Of a stretch of 7,540 bases of DNA, positions 1-6,497 are shown piece after piece. This stretch comes from Taibaiella sp. Lineage in GTDB: Bacteria > Bacteroidota > Bacteroidia > Chitinophagales > Chitinophagaceae. The notes beneath the pieces were generated by a model, which saw only the letters and a program-made list of their open reading frames with translations, had not been told where the DNA came from and searched no databases. A program made the position numbers and the translations under genes. Every line of letters begins with the position of its first letter. The stretch's first letter is position 1. The stretch is from the NCBI GenBank assembly GCA_019454705.1, contig JACFNS010000113.1:1-7540 (forward strand), written 5' to 3'.

Positions 1-560
1 AATATCTCAAATACATTCATGGAATTCGCCTTGTCCAGGTTGCCTGTTGGCTCATCGCCCATGATGATGGCGGGGTCGTTAATAAGGGCTCGTGCTATAG
101 CCACCCGTTGCTGCTGCCCACCCGACAAACGTGATGCTCCTTTCAACGCATATTCGTCCATACCTACCAGTTTCAGTTTTTCTATGGCACGGTGCTCTAT
201 TTCTTCTTCGCTGTACTTGCCCAACTTTAATGCGGGCAGCATCACATTTTTCAGGGCAGAAAATTCAGGCAATAGGAAGTGGAACTGGAATACGAACCCC
301 AGGTGCTCGTTGCGGAAGGCGGAGAGCGCATTTTGCTTCTGCCCTGTCAGTTTATCACCTTTGATGGTGAGCGTACCTTCATAATCCGTGTCCATAGTAG
401 ATAGCACGTACAACAGGGTACTCTTGCCACAGCCAGACTTGCCCACGATGGAGAAAAACTCCCCGGTGTTCACTTCGAAGTTCAATCCCTTCAGCACTTC
501 AAACTCAGCCGGCTGGTAAAACTTCTTCTTTATATTTTCAGCTTTCAATACTACACTCAT
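1..560 (-). CDS. ABC exporter ATP-binding protein, MacB/LolD type (3' end cut by window)
   Basis: ATPase subunit of an ABC exporter; it would bind the cytoplasmic side of the permease encoded just upstream and power it by ATP hydrolysis. 186 residues are visible with no stop before the window edge. They hold a Walker A motif (GKSGCGKS, residues 40-47), Q-loop Gln92, the signature LSGGQ (145-149), and Walker B with the catalytic glutamate (AIIMGDE, 164-170). The D-loop region PTGNLD (171-176) is the form usual in the LolD/MacB family. The H-loop and C-terminus lie outside the window. The ATG start is 11 bases after the permease stop, with no clear Shine-Dalgarno, as is normal in Bacteroidota. 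It is the fourth gene of the exporter operon. Family is certain; LolD-like and MacB-like ATPases cannot be separated by sequence alone, but the adaptor and channel neighbours favour a MacB-type pump. Confidence 0.95.
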   Translation of the reverse strand, partial: MSVVLKAENIKKKFYQPAEFEVLKGLNFEVNTGEFFSIVGKSGCGKSTLLYVLSTMDTDYEGTLTIKGDKLTGQKQNALSAFRNEHLGFVFQFHFLLPEFSALKNVMLPALKLGKYSEEEIEHRAIEKLKLVGMDEYALKGASRLSGGQQQRVAIARALINDPAIIMGDEPTGNLDKANSMNVFEI

Positions 561-571
561 AACATTCAGTT

Positions 572-1834
572 TTATCCCCTGATGATGGCTACAGGGTCAA
601 TTTTTGCCGCCTTGCGCGATGGGAACCAACCCGCAAAGAGCGTGGTGAGGAACCCGAAGAAAAGGCCGATTAAATAATGCACAGGATTGAAATTGACAGG
701 GAACGTATCTATCCTGAAGAACTCCCCCGCAGGAAATGGCGTGATGGACAACAGGTAACTGAAAAAGAAACCTATACCCAGCCCCAGCAATCCGCCCGCA
801 ATGCCTATCATTACCGATTGCAACATGAATATGCCCGTTACATCGCTACCCTGGAAACCCGTAGCCTTCAATATCGCTATATCTTTCATTTTGTTGATGA
901 TGTTCATGTTCATGATATTGTAGATACCAAAGCCTGCTACCACCAATAGCGTGAGGCATACCACGAAGGTCATGATGTTGCGTATCTGCTCGCCCGCAAG
1001 CAGCGACTGGTTGGCTTCTTCCCAATCTTCAATCTTGACACCGCTGATGCGGTTCTCCAAATCAGCACGCAGGTCGGCGGCTTTGGTTACATCGTGCATC
1101 TTCACATTCAGGTCGGTAATGTAGGATGGGTCTTTCTGTAATATCTTCTGCACAGTGGCCAATGTGGCGTAGCTCTGTGTCTGGTCCATAGCTGCTATGC
1201 CAAAGGAGAATATACCTACCACTTTCAGGTTGAGGTTGCCACCCTCGGGGGTAGTTACGCTCACTCGGTCACCGAGTGTTACGTTCATCTTTTCCGCCAG
1301 TCCCTTACCCATTACTATCACGTCCGATGCTTTGAGCAGTTCGTCCAGGCTGCCCATGTCCATTTTCTTATCCAGTTCAAATAGTTCGGCCTGTCGCTTG
1401 ACATCTATACCAAATACATTGCCCGGTATCTTTACAGGGCCGTTGTTGTAAAACACCTGCGTAGATAGCTGCGGAGCCACACCACGAACTCCGGGCATCC
1501 CCTCTATGCTTTCCATTAGTGCCAGGCCGTTCTTTATCTTGCTCAGTTCATTCTTAGGACGCTGGTGCTGTACTACATACCAATTTGTTCCTTTTTGTTC
1601 CCTGTTCAGCGCCACTATTTTTTTATCCTCAATTTCCAGGGGCTTATATATATGTATATGTGGTGTATTGTCCATAGCCATGTCTTCGGTAAACTGGTTC
1701 ACCCCGGTCATGAAACTTATCATGATGATGAACATGGAGATACCAAATGTCACCCCCAGCATGGCTACTATACTCTGCTTCTTTTTGGTAAGCAGGTGCG
1801 TTACCGCTATTTGAAAAGCCAGTTTCCAGTTCAT
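572..1834 (-). CDS. ABC exporter permease, MacB/FtsX/LolCE family
   Basis: Inner-membrane permease of 420 residues. The layout is the type VII ABC (mechanotransmission) fold: one N-terminal membrane helix (about 22-44), a large periplasmic domain (about 45-285, MacB_PCD type), then three helices (about 287-309, 333-362, 384-405) with a glycine-rich third helix. The segment after helix 2 (DIAILKATGFQGSDV, about 318-332) is the usual cytoplasmic coupling region of the family, and the C-terminal PSRKAAKIDPVAIIRG matches the usual family ending (P-x-R-x-A-x-x-x-x-P). Unlike E. coli MacB, the ATPase is not fused but is a separate downstream gene, as in LolCD. Only one permease gene is present, so a homodimer is expected. 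The ATG overlaps the adaptor stop by one base (TAATG). Such pumps transmit force to a periplasmic adaptor rather than moving substrate through the membrane; the substrate is unknown. Confidence 0.93.
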   Translation of the reverse strand: MNWKLAFQIAVTHLLTKKKQSIVAMLGVTFGISMFIIMISFMTGVNQFTEDMAMDNTPHIHIYKPLEIEDKKIVALNREQKGTNWYVVQHQRPKNELSKIKNGLALMESIEGMPGVRGVAPQLSTQVFYNNGPVKIPGNVFGIDVKRQAELFELDKKMDMGSLDELLKASDVIVMGKGLAEKMNVTLGDRVSVTTPEGGNLNLKVVGIFSFGIAAMDQTQSYATLATVQKILQKDPSYITDLNVKMHDVTKAADLRADLENRISGVKIEDWEEANQSLLAGEQIRNIMTFVVCLTLLVVAGFGIYNIMNMNIINKMKDIAILKATGFQGSDVTGIFMLQSVMIGIAGGLLGLGIGFFFSYLLSITPFPAGEFFRIDTFPVNFNPVHYLIGLFFGFLTTLFAGWFPSRKAAKIDPVAIIRG

Positions 1835-1836
1835 TA
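1832..1836 (-). promoter_or_regulatory. TAATG stop-start overlap (translational coupling)
   Basis: On the minus strand the adaptor stop TAA and the permease start ATG share one A (TAATG). This overlap usually means that ribosomes ending one gene restart on the next, which would keep adaptor and permease levels linked. The overlap is seen directly; the coupling is inferred. Confidence 0.6.
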
Positions 1837-2940
1837 CTTTACGATTATTGTTGATGATTTATCCAGCCCGCTTTTTATCTCTACCCATTCGTCGTCGGCT
1901 ATGCCGGTTTTTACGGGTACTTTCACTTCTTCCTTATCTTTCTTTACCCATACGCTGTCACCCTTCAGCAATGCACTACGGGGTATGACCATTACGTCCT
2001 TATTCTCGGCTATTACGATATTCGCTTCCAGGTTGAGGCCATAGATGCCTACCGGTAAGGTTTCGTCAAACACGGCATCTACCCTGAAAGACTGCTCTAC
2101 CTTGTTGAGCACAGGATATACTTTCTTGATATGCGCCTTGAATACCTTGTCTTCGTACGCATCCATAGTGATGAGCACCTGCTGTCCCTCATACACTTTG
2201 TCCAGGTCGTCTTCGTCAACCGACAGTTTGGCTATCATATCACCCGCACCTATCAGCGCCAGGGGCTGATTGGGGTTCACCAAATCGCCTTGCTCTTTAT
2301 ATATATCGTACACTATACCATCTATAAAACTCTTCATGCGGCCCACATTCTGCTGCGCACGCGATACCTGTAGCTGGTTTTGCGCCTGCTGCAATTGCAG
2401 CCTGCCGCTCAACTTTTGCTGCTCGTACTGGCGTTGCAGGTTCTGATAGTCCTTGAGCGATGCCTGGTATTGCAGGTAGTATTTTTCGTAGGCGCTTTTG
2501 GATATAGCATCTTCTTCCAGCAGCTTTTTATAACGGTTGTATTGCAACTCATCCTGCTCTTTTTTGATACGTGCCACTTCCATGCGGGCTTCCAGTTCTT
2601 TGAACATCGGCGCGCCTTCCGTCACCGTAGCCTGCGTGTATTCCACCACGGCACCGGCGCCCTGCTCCTGCACCTCGCGCACCTCGTTGCTTATAGAGAA
2701 GAGCAACTGGCCTTTCTTCACCAGGTCGCCTTCTTTTACATATACCTCCTGCAGGTAGCCATCTACCGTAGGCACTACTTTATATTCCTGCTCGGGCAAT
2801 AAGGTACCCGATGCATATACTGCGGATGTGAGTTTTTTAAACTGCGGCTGCACGGTATTTTCTTTGCTGCCGCAACCTACACCCGCTATTACGAGCGCTG
2901 CAATTAATGCTGAAGCTATTATGATAAGTTTCTTGTTCAT
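1834..2940 (-). CDS. Periplasmic adaptor (membrane fusion protein), MacA/HlyD family, probable lipoprotein
   Basis: 368-residue adaptor joining the inner-membrane pump to the outer-membrane channel. Residues 1-22 form a signal peptide ending in GVGC, so Cys23 is probably lipid-modified; Gly at -3 is unusual for a lipobox but a hydrophobic stretch and Gly at -1 fit. Next come the first half of a lipoyl domain (about 56-83, VDGYLQEVYVKEGDLVKKGQ), a Gln/Glu/Lys-rich alpha-helical hairpin (about 90-200), the second lipoyl half (about 202-230, DGIVYDIYKEQGDLV), a beta-barrel (about 231-310) and a short membrane-proximal domain to the end (RSALLKGDSVWVKK). Order and length fit MacA-type adaptors. 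The gene starts 5 bases after the channel gene stops and runs into the permease by one base. The alternative, an RND-pump adaptor, is made unlikely by the MacB-type neighbours. Confidence 0.93.
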   Translation of the reverse strand: MNKKLIIIASALIAALVIAGVGCGSKENTVQPQFKKLTSAVYASGTLLPEQEYKVVPTVDGYLQEVYVKEGDLVKKGQLLFSISNEVREVQEQGAGAVVEYTQATVTEGAPMFKELEARMEVARIKKEQDELQYNRYKKLLEEDAISKSAYEKYYLQYQASLKDYQNLQRQYEQQKLSGRLQLQQAQNQLQVSRAQQNVGRMKSFIDGIVYDIYKEQGDLVNPNQPLALIGAGDMIAKLSVDEDDLDKVYEGQQVLITMDAYEDKVFKAHIKKVYPVLNKVEQSFRVDAVFDETLPVGIYGLNLEANIVIAENKDVMVIPRSALLKGDSVWVKKDKEEVKVPVKTGIADDEWVEIKSGLDKSSTIIVK

Positions 2941-2945
2941 CTGTG

Positions 2946-4235
2946 TTAAAATTTTTGTGTGCTTAACAGGTGATATAATATACCGTCGGTCAGGTTTTGT
3001 ATGTACTCCATACGGGCGCGGTTGTAATCCATAAATATGTTGTTGAACTGGTCAAACTCCATCACGCCCTCTTTGGTGTTGAGCTGCGCGATGCGCAGGT
3101 TTTCTTTTGCCGTTGCCAGTTTGTCCTGCAATACTTTGTGCTTGCTATATGCAGCCTTGTATTGTGCCAGCCAATCCTGCTGCTGCTGGGTGAGGGCGGC
3201 TTCTGTGCGCTCCTGCTCCAGCCTGGCCTGCTCCAGCAATAGTTTGCTCTTGTGTTTGGCCGCACGGTAGTAATTGCCCTGGAAGAGCGGCACATTCAAC
3301 CGCAGGCCCACATTGGCTACGCTAAAATCAATATTCTTAAAACCGGGCTCAAAGTTGGTTTGCATATTGTAGGTGTAGCGGCTGGTGAGCATCAACTCGG
3401 GCAGGCCGCCTGTGCGGCCCTGCCTAAGCGACAATTCCGCTGTCCGGACTTTCCATTCGGCCTCCTGCCATGCAGGGCGGTTGCTGACGGGTGCTGCCTC
3501 GTGCAATGCCGGCCATTTGAAATCATCCAGTTGTTCTTTGAGGGCAATACTGTCTACCGCCAGCAAAGACTCCAGGTTGTTGATGCTTTTTTCCAATGCC
3601 TGTGTATAACCTATGCGGGAGGTCTTTACATCCAGCGAGAGATTTTTGCTGCGGTTGTAGTCGGCGGGGTCTACTACGCCCTGCTCATTGCGTGCAGCCA
3701 TGATACGCAGCATTTCATCGGCTGTGGATTCGTTTTCCACGTTCAGCTTCAGCACTTCGCCTGTTACCAGTGCCTGGTAATAGGCCTGTATCAATTGCAG
3801 GTGCAGGTTTTCCAGAGCCGATTTGCTGCTCCACTCGCTCTGCTCATATTGCGCCTTTGCCTTTGCCAGCTTCGCCCAGTTCTCCAGGTTCACTACGGGT
3901 ACAGTCAGTTCCGCCCCGGTGGTGAATACATAGGGCAGGCCAAACTGCGCCTTGAGATAAGTGCCCGGTGCGCCGCCTAGTGCCTCGGCGGGAATGAGCT
4001 GCGTAGCCAGTATGGGGTAATAATCGCCCGTGGCAAAGGCGTTGACACGGGGGTAGAGTACCGATGCCTGCGTTTGCTTATCGTGGCGGGCCAGTTCCGG
4101 TTGCAGCAAAGCCTGGCGGGCGGCGGGACTGTTTTTGTCAGCATAGTCCAGCAGCTCTTCTAGGCTGTTGATGGCGGGCTGCGCCTGCGCCACCTGTGTT
4201 ATCACTATTAAGATCAATACATATAAAAACCGCAT
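2946..4235 (-). CDS. TolC-type outer-membrane efflux protein
   Basis: 429-residue outer-membrane channel, expected to act as a trimer forming a beta-barrel and a periplasmic alpha-helical tunnel. The signal peptide is clear (residues 1-18, cut after AQA). Two OEP-type repeats follow, with long Gln/Ala/Glu/Leu-rich helices at about 125-230 and 255-425. The second repeat has the family motif VGLRLNVPLFQG (309-320) leading into a coiled helix, and a final helical stretch with AQLNTKEGVMEFDQFNN (383-399), which resembles the usual Y/F-x-x-G-x-x-x-x-x-x-x-L segment. It is the first gene of the exporter operon, with its own promoter candidate 17 bases upstream of the ATG. It would dock to the MacA-type adaptor encoded next. 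An upstream GC-rich patch and the 102-base gap separate it from the acyltransferase gene. Confidence 0.93.
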   Translation of the reverse strand: MRFLYVLILIVITQVAQAQPAINSLEELLDYADKNSPAARQALLQPELARHDKQTQASVLYPRVNAFATGDYYPILATQLIPAEALGGAPGTYLKAQFGLPYVFTTGAELTVPVVNLENWAKLAKAKAQYEQSEWSSKSALENLHLQLIQAYYQALVTGEVLKLNVENESTADEMLRIMAARNEQGVVDPADYNRSKNLSLDVKTSRIGYTQALEKSINNLESLLAVDSIALKEQLDDFKWPALHEAAPVSNRPAWQEAEWKVRTAELSLRQGRTGGLPELMLTSRYTYNMQTNFEPGFKNIDFSVANVGLRLNVPLFQGNYYRAAKHKSKLLLEQARLEQERTEAALTQQQQDWLAQYKAAYSKHKVLQDKLATAKENLRIAQLNTKEGVMEFDQFNNIFMDYNRARMEYIQNLTDGILYHLLSTQKF

Positions 4236-4251
4236 TGCGCTATTTTTTATA

Positions 4252-4283
4252 CAAAGAGAGCATATAGCCCAAAGTTGTACAAA
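4252..4283 (-). promoter_or_regulatory. Bacteroidota-type promoter candidate for the exporter operon
   Basis: On the minus strand, TTTG (4283-4280), a 20-base spacer, then TCTCTTTG (4259-4252), which matches the Bacteroidota -7 consensus TAnnTTTG except for the second base. The element ends 16 bases before the ATG of the TolC-type gene, giving a short A-rich leader. Spacing is identical to the candidate before the acyltransferase gene. Found by eye. The rest of the 102-base gap (4236-4337) shows no gene. Confidence 0.5.
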
Positions 4284-4337
4284 TGATAATCAGCGAAGCG
4301 GAAAAAATGAGCAGGGAAGCGGGCCCGGACGGGAAAA

Positions 4338-5324
4338 TCAATACTTGATACGCTTACTCCATTTCTGAAATGGCTTCTCCACCCAGCTGTAAAACAGCCA
4401 GGAACAGAAAATACAAACAGCCAACGACAGGAAGACTATGGCAACACGCATATCCTGGTTTTTCACCAGTGTTTCGCTAATGTTGATAATACGGCCACCT
4501 ATTGGTATGTGCAGCAAGTACAGCGAATAAGATATTTTTCCCAGCCAGGCCAGCGGGCGGGGTACGTTTTTCAGGTAGGCAAACACCGCAATGGTAACTA
4601 ATGCAAGCCCCAGTAATGTATGCCCGTGCATGTAATAGCAGACAGATGCCGCAGCCGGAAAAGATACCCAGAATACAGTACGGTTGATACGCCCTAATAA
4701 AAACATACTGTAAAAAATGCCCATGCAGAAATACGGCAGGTATTGAAAAATATGCGCTACACCTGCCGGGATAAATGACATGCCCAACAATGCAGCCATC
4801 GCCGTGTAGGAAACTATTTTGTTTTTGTGCACCAGCAATGGGAACAACAATGCCAGGCCCAGGTAAAATTCGAACTCTATGGCCAGGCTCCAATAAACAT
4901 CCTGCAACCATTTGGCGCCGGTAAATGCATTGACATACCCCAGGTGCCCCAGCACATTACCCCAATCGGGATTGAAAGGCTCGCCCCTGTAATAGGGCGA
5001 TAAGGTGGACACATACATGAGCAACAGCACTACCAGTATGGAAACAATATAAGGCGGCTCCAACCGTATAAAACGTTTCGCTACAAAATGGTGGATCCTG
5101 CTTATGGTATATCCGCCGTTAATCATAGCATAGGTGATGATAAAGCCCGATATGACAAAGAATATTTCTACCCCGGCCCATCCATAGGCGCCCGCCTTAA
5201 AGAAAACCGATGAGTTATCCAGAAAATCGCGGTTGCCACGTGCAATGTGAAAATATGCTACCATAAACGCAGCAATTCCACGCATCATCTCAACCGAGCC
5301 CAGATTCTTATTGTGCTGCGACAT
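4338..5324 (-). CDS. Acyltransferase-3 family membrane O-acyltransferase (OafA/YrhL-like)
   Basis: 328-residue polytopic inner-membrane protein with about ten hydrophobic segments, expected to transfer acetyl or a similar acyl group to a surface sugar (O-antigen, capsule or other glycan). Family motifs are visible: R-x10-H in helix 1 (Arg15, His26), FFVISGFIIT (55-64), R-x-x-R (RFIR, 84-87) followed by LEPPYIVS, WSLAIEFEFY (145-154), LGKISYSLYLLH (261-272) and the closing WVEKPFQKW (314-322). R-x10-H and R-x-x-R are the residues known to matter in this family. There is no SGNH domain, so this is the short single-domain form. It starts at ATG 5324, has its own promoter candidate, and lies in the same direction as the phage-like genes upstream and the exporter downstream. 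The acceptor cannot be deduced. It may be a host gene or phage cargo. Confidence 0.92.
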   Translation of the reverse strand: MSQHNKNLGSVEMMRGIAAFMVAYFHIARGNRDFLDNSSVFFKAGAYGWAGVEIFFVISGFIITYAMINGGYTISRIHHFVAKRFIRLEPPYIVSILVVLLLMYVSTLSPYYRGEPFNPDWGNVLGHLGYVNAFTGAKWLQDVYWSLAIEFEFYLGLALLFPLLVHKNKIVSYTAMAALLGMSFIPAGVAHIFQYLPYFCMGIFYSMFLLGRINRTVFWVSFPAAASVCYYMHGHTLLGLALVTIAVFAYLKNVPRPLAWLGKISYSLYLLHIPIGGRIINISETLVKNQDMRVAIVFLSLAVCIFCSWLFYSWVEKPFQKWSKRIKY

Positions 5325-5340
5325 GAATATTAGTTGGCAG

Positions 5341-5371
5341 CAAAGATGGGAATAAATAGTTGCTTGTGCAA
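5341..5371 (-). promoter_or_regulatory. Bacteroidota-type promoter candidate for the acyltransferase gene
   Basis: On the minus strand, TTG (5371-5369), a 20-base spacer, then CATCTTTG (5348-5341), one mismatch (first base) from TAnnTTTG. The ATG follows 16 bases later. Found by eye; it suggests the acyltransferase is transcribed on its own and not only by read-through from the phage-like genes. Confidence 0.5.
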
Positions 5372-5414
5372 TATAACCGGCGCCGCCTGCATTACTATAT
5401 AATTACCTGTTGCA

Positions 5415-5432
5415 GGATGGTTTTAATCATCC
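5415..5432. repeat. Short inverted repeat in the intergenic gap
   Basis: GGATGG, a 6-base loop and TCATCC form a five-pair stem plus one G-T pair. It sits in the 212-base gap between the lipoprotein gene and the acyltransferase gene. On the minus strand no T-run follows it, so it is a poor terminator. Apart from this and the promoter candidate, I see nothing in 5325-5536; a 31-codon plus-strand ORF (5417-5512) looks like chance. Confidence 0.3.
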
Positions 5433-5536
5433 ATTTGTTTGCAGCGATGGTGATAGCATCATACCTGAAAAATTACCCCCTGGAGCTATTGTGCATATAC
5501 ACCCTGATATAAGGAAAGTAGGTAGGTTGGGTGAAT

Positions 5537-6016
5537 CTATATTAGTTTAATACTCCATAACCTTTTTAGCAACCTTATCGCAGTTATCATACCTAATGCA
5601 ATTGTTGTCCAAAGCAATATTTGCCTTTCTTTTAGCCTTTTAGCATATGCGACCTGACATTTATTGACTTCTTCTTTCAATCTTTCTACGTCCGCACGGT
5701 TCACCACCTGCTTTTCTTTGTAAAGCAGTATGGTATCGGTGATGTGTACAGGCGGGCAGGGAATTTTAATTCTCCCTGCCTGTTTGCCCATAACTGTATC
5801 GCAGTCGGCATATACATATACCAACTGCGACGGTGCGCCCGGCTTGTACACAACACTATCATGCGTGTATTCAACCGGTGGGTACAGGCCGGCGCATGCC
5901 GCAGCCGTAGCGCCGGGATAGGCTGCGTGCAGTTTCATTATTTTCTTTACCGCGTTACGCTCGGCCCTGCAGGATACCAGCAGCAGGGCGATAATGATAT
6001 ATATTGAGTATCTCAT
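5537..6016 (-). CDS. Lipoprotein with C-terminal membrane helix, candidate unimolecular spanin
   Basis: 159 residues from the ATG at 6016. A TTG start at 6034 is possible, but it would overlap the gene before it and add a charged stretch ahead of the signal peptide. Residues 1-15 are a short lipoprotein signal with a good lipobox (LVSC, Cys16 acylated). The middle is periplasmic: a Cys-bearing segment (Cys41, Cys72, Cys87) with DCDTVMGK and IPCPPVHITDTILL, then a charged, probably coiled-coil helix (about 98-131, with Cys120). Near the end is one membrane helix (about 133-150) followed by a basic tail (KRLWSIKLI). A lipid anchor at one end and an inner-membrane helix at the other is the layout of phage u-spanins such as T1 gp11, which bridge and fuse inner and outer membranes in the last step of lysis. 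Position after holin-like genes supports this. Function is inferred from topology and context only. Confidence 0.6.
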   Translation of the reverse strand: MRYSIYIIIALLLVSCRAERNAVKKIMKLHAAYPGATAAACAGLYPPVEYTHDSVVYKPGAPSQLVYVYADCDTVMGKQAGRIKIPCPPVHITDTILLYKEKQVVNRADVERLKEEVNKCQVAYAKRLKERQILLWTTIALGMITAIRLLKRLWSIKLI

Positions 6017-6023
6017 GGCTTGT

Positions 6024-6233
6024 TTATTTTTCAACTATTATTTCTAATCTTTCTATTCTTGTCTGCAGCAGTTTTATCTCCAGTTTCTGCAATGCCAGCT
6101 CTGTACGGAAACCATAGTACACGCTGAGCACGGTGGATACGCTGATGGCGGTGCATAATACCAGCGCCCATATGGCGCGCAGGTTAATTCCTTTGAGCTG
6201 GCGGTCGATGATATTAATTTCCTGTTGTGTCAT
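6024..6233 (-). CDS. Small membrane protein with C-terminal coiled coil, phage-like
   Basis: 69 residues from ATG 6233; an upstream GTG (6254) would give 76 residues but a longer overlap with the previous gene. It has a polar N-terminus (MTQQEINIIDRQLKGIN), one membrane helix (about 20-41, IWALVLCTAISVSTVLSVYYGF) and a heptad-like, charged helix (about 43-69, LQKLEIKLLQTRIERLEIIV). I do not recognise a named family. The shape (short N-terminal tail, single helix, coiled coil) resembles small lysis-region proteins such as Rz-type i-spanins or holin accessory proteins. It overlaps the holin-like gene by 20 bases and stops 7 bases before the spanin-like gene, so the three are surely cotranslated in order. 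Function unknown. Confidence 0.7.
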   Translation of the reverse strand: MTQQEINIIDRQLKGINLRAIWALVLCTAISVSTVLSVYYGFRTELALQKLEIKLLQTRIERLEIIVEK

Positions 6234-6477
6234 GGTGTTCGCTTTTATGTTCACCGAAAAATATTACACCGATGGCCAGCAGTACCTGCACGCTGTCCAG
6301 CAGGTAGTCCGTCCATTGCATGGCCAGTTGCTTGCCGGGCTCGGACAATAAAGGCAGGCCGTTGATAAGGTGGTGCTTGGCGGCTATCGCAATAGCCACC
6401 AGTGATGTGGCATTGATGAGCCAGCGGGGCGCGTAATTATTCACCTGGCTGAGCCCGAACCTAAGTTTTGATTTCAT
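6214..6477 (-). CDS. Two-helix membrane protein, candidate holin
   Basis: 87 residues with two membrane helices (about 19-39, WLINATSLVAIAIAAKHHLI, and 58-75, YLLDSVQVLLAIGVIFFG), a basic N-terminus (MKSKLRFGLS) and a hydrophilic, His-rich, charged tail (EHKSEHHDTTGN). Size, helix count and charged tail match class II holins, which open the inner membrane at the end of phage growth. I do not recognise a specific holin family, and small two-helix proteins of other function exist. The gene starts 20 bases after the tail-fibre stop and overlaps the next gene by 20 bases. ATG at 6477 is the only sensible start. Confidence 0.65.
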   Translation of the reverse strand: MKSKLRFGLSQVNNYAPRWLINATSLVAIAIAAKHHLINGLPLLSEPGKQLAMQWTDYLLDSVQVLLAIGVIFFGEHKSEHHDTTGN

Positions 6478-6497
6478 GGTTAAAGTATTTAGCTGTT

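Noticed and set aside
1565..2044. 159-codon plus-strand ORF across the permease and adaptor genes
   Set aside because: Antisense to two well-supported genes and without domain-like features.
3252..3980. 242-codon plus-strand ORF opposite the TolC-type gene
   Set aside because: Lies wholly antisense to a clear gene; sequence is Cys/Leu/Gln-rich without a recognisable domain, typical of a shadow frame.
4308..4337. GC-rich palindrome (CGGGCCCG) and nearby T-run after the acyltransferase stop, considered as a terminator
   Set aside because: The self-complementary core has no proper loop and the T-run on the minus strand lies about 15-20 bases further, so it does not make a normal intrinsic terminator.
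5417..5512. 31-codon plus-strand ORF in the intergenic gap, hydrophobic (starts MVLIIHLF)
   Set aside because: Short, no convincing ribosome binding site or promoter, and opposite to all neighbours; an ORF of this size is expected by chance.
6017..6034. TTG start of the spanin-like gene at 6034
   Set aside because: It would overlap the previous gene and put a charged stretch before the lipoprotein signal; the ATG at 6016 gives a standard signal peptide.
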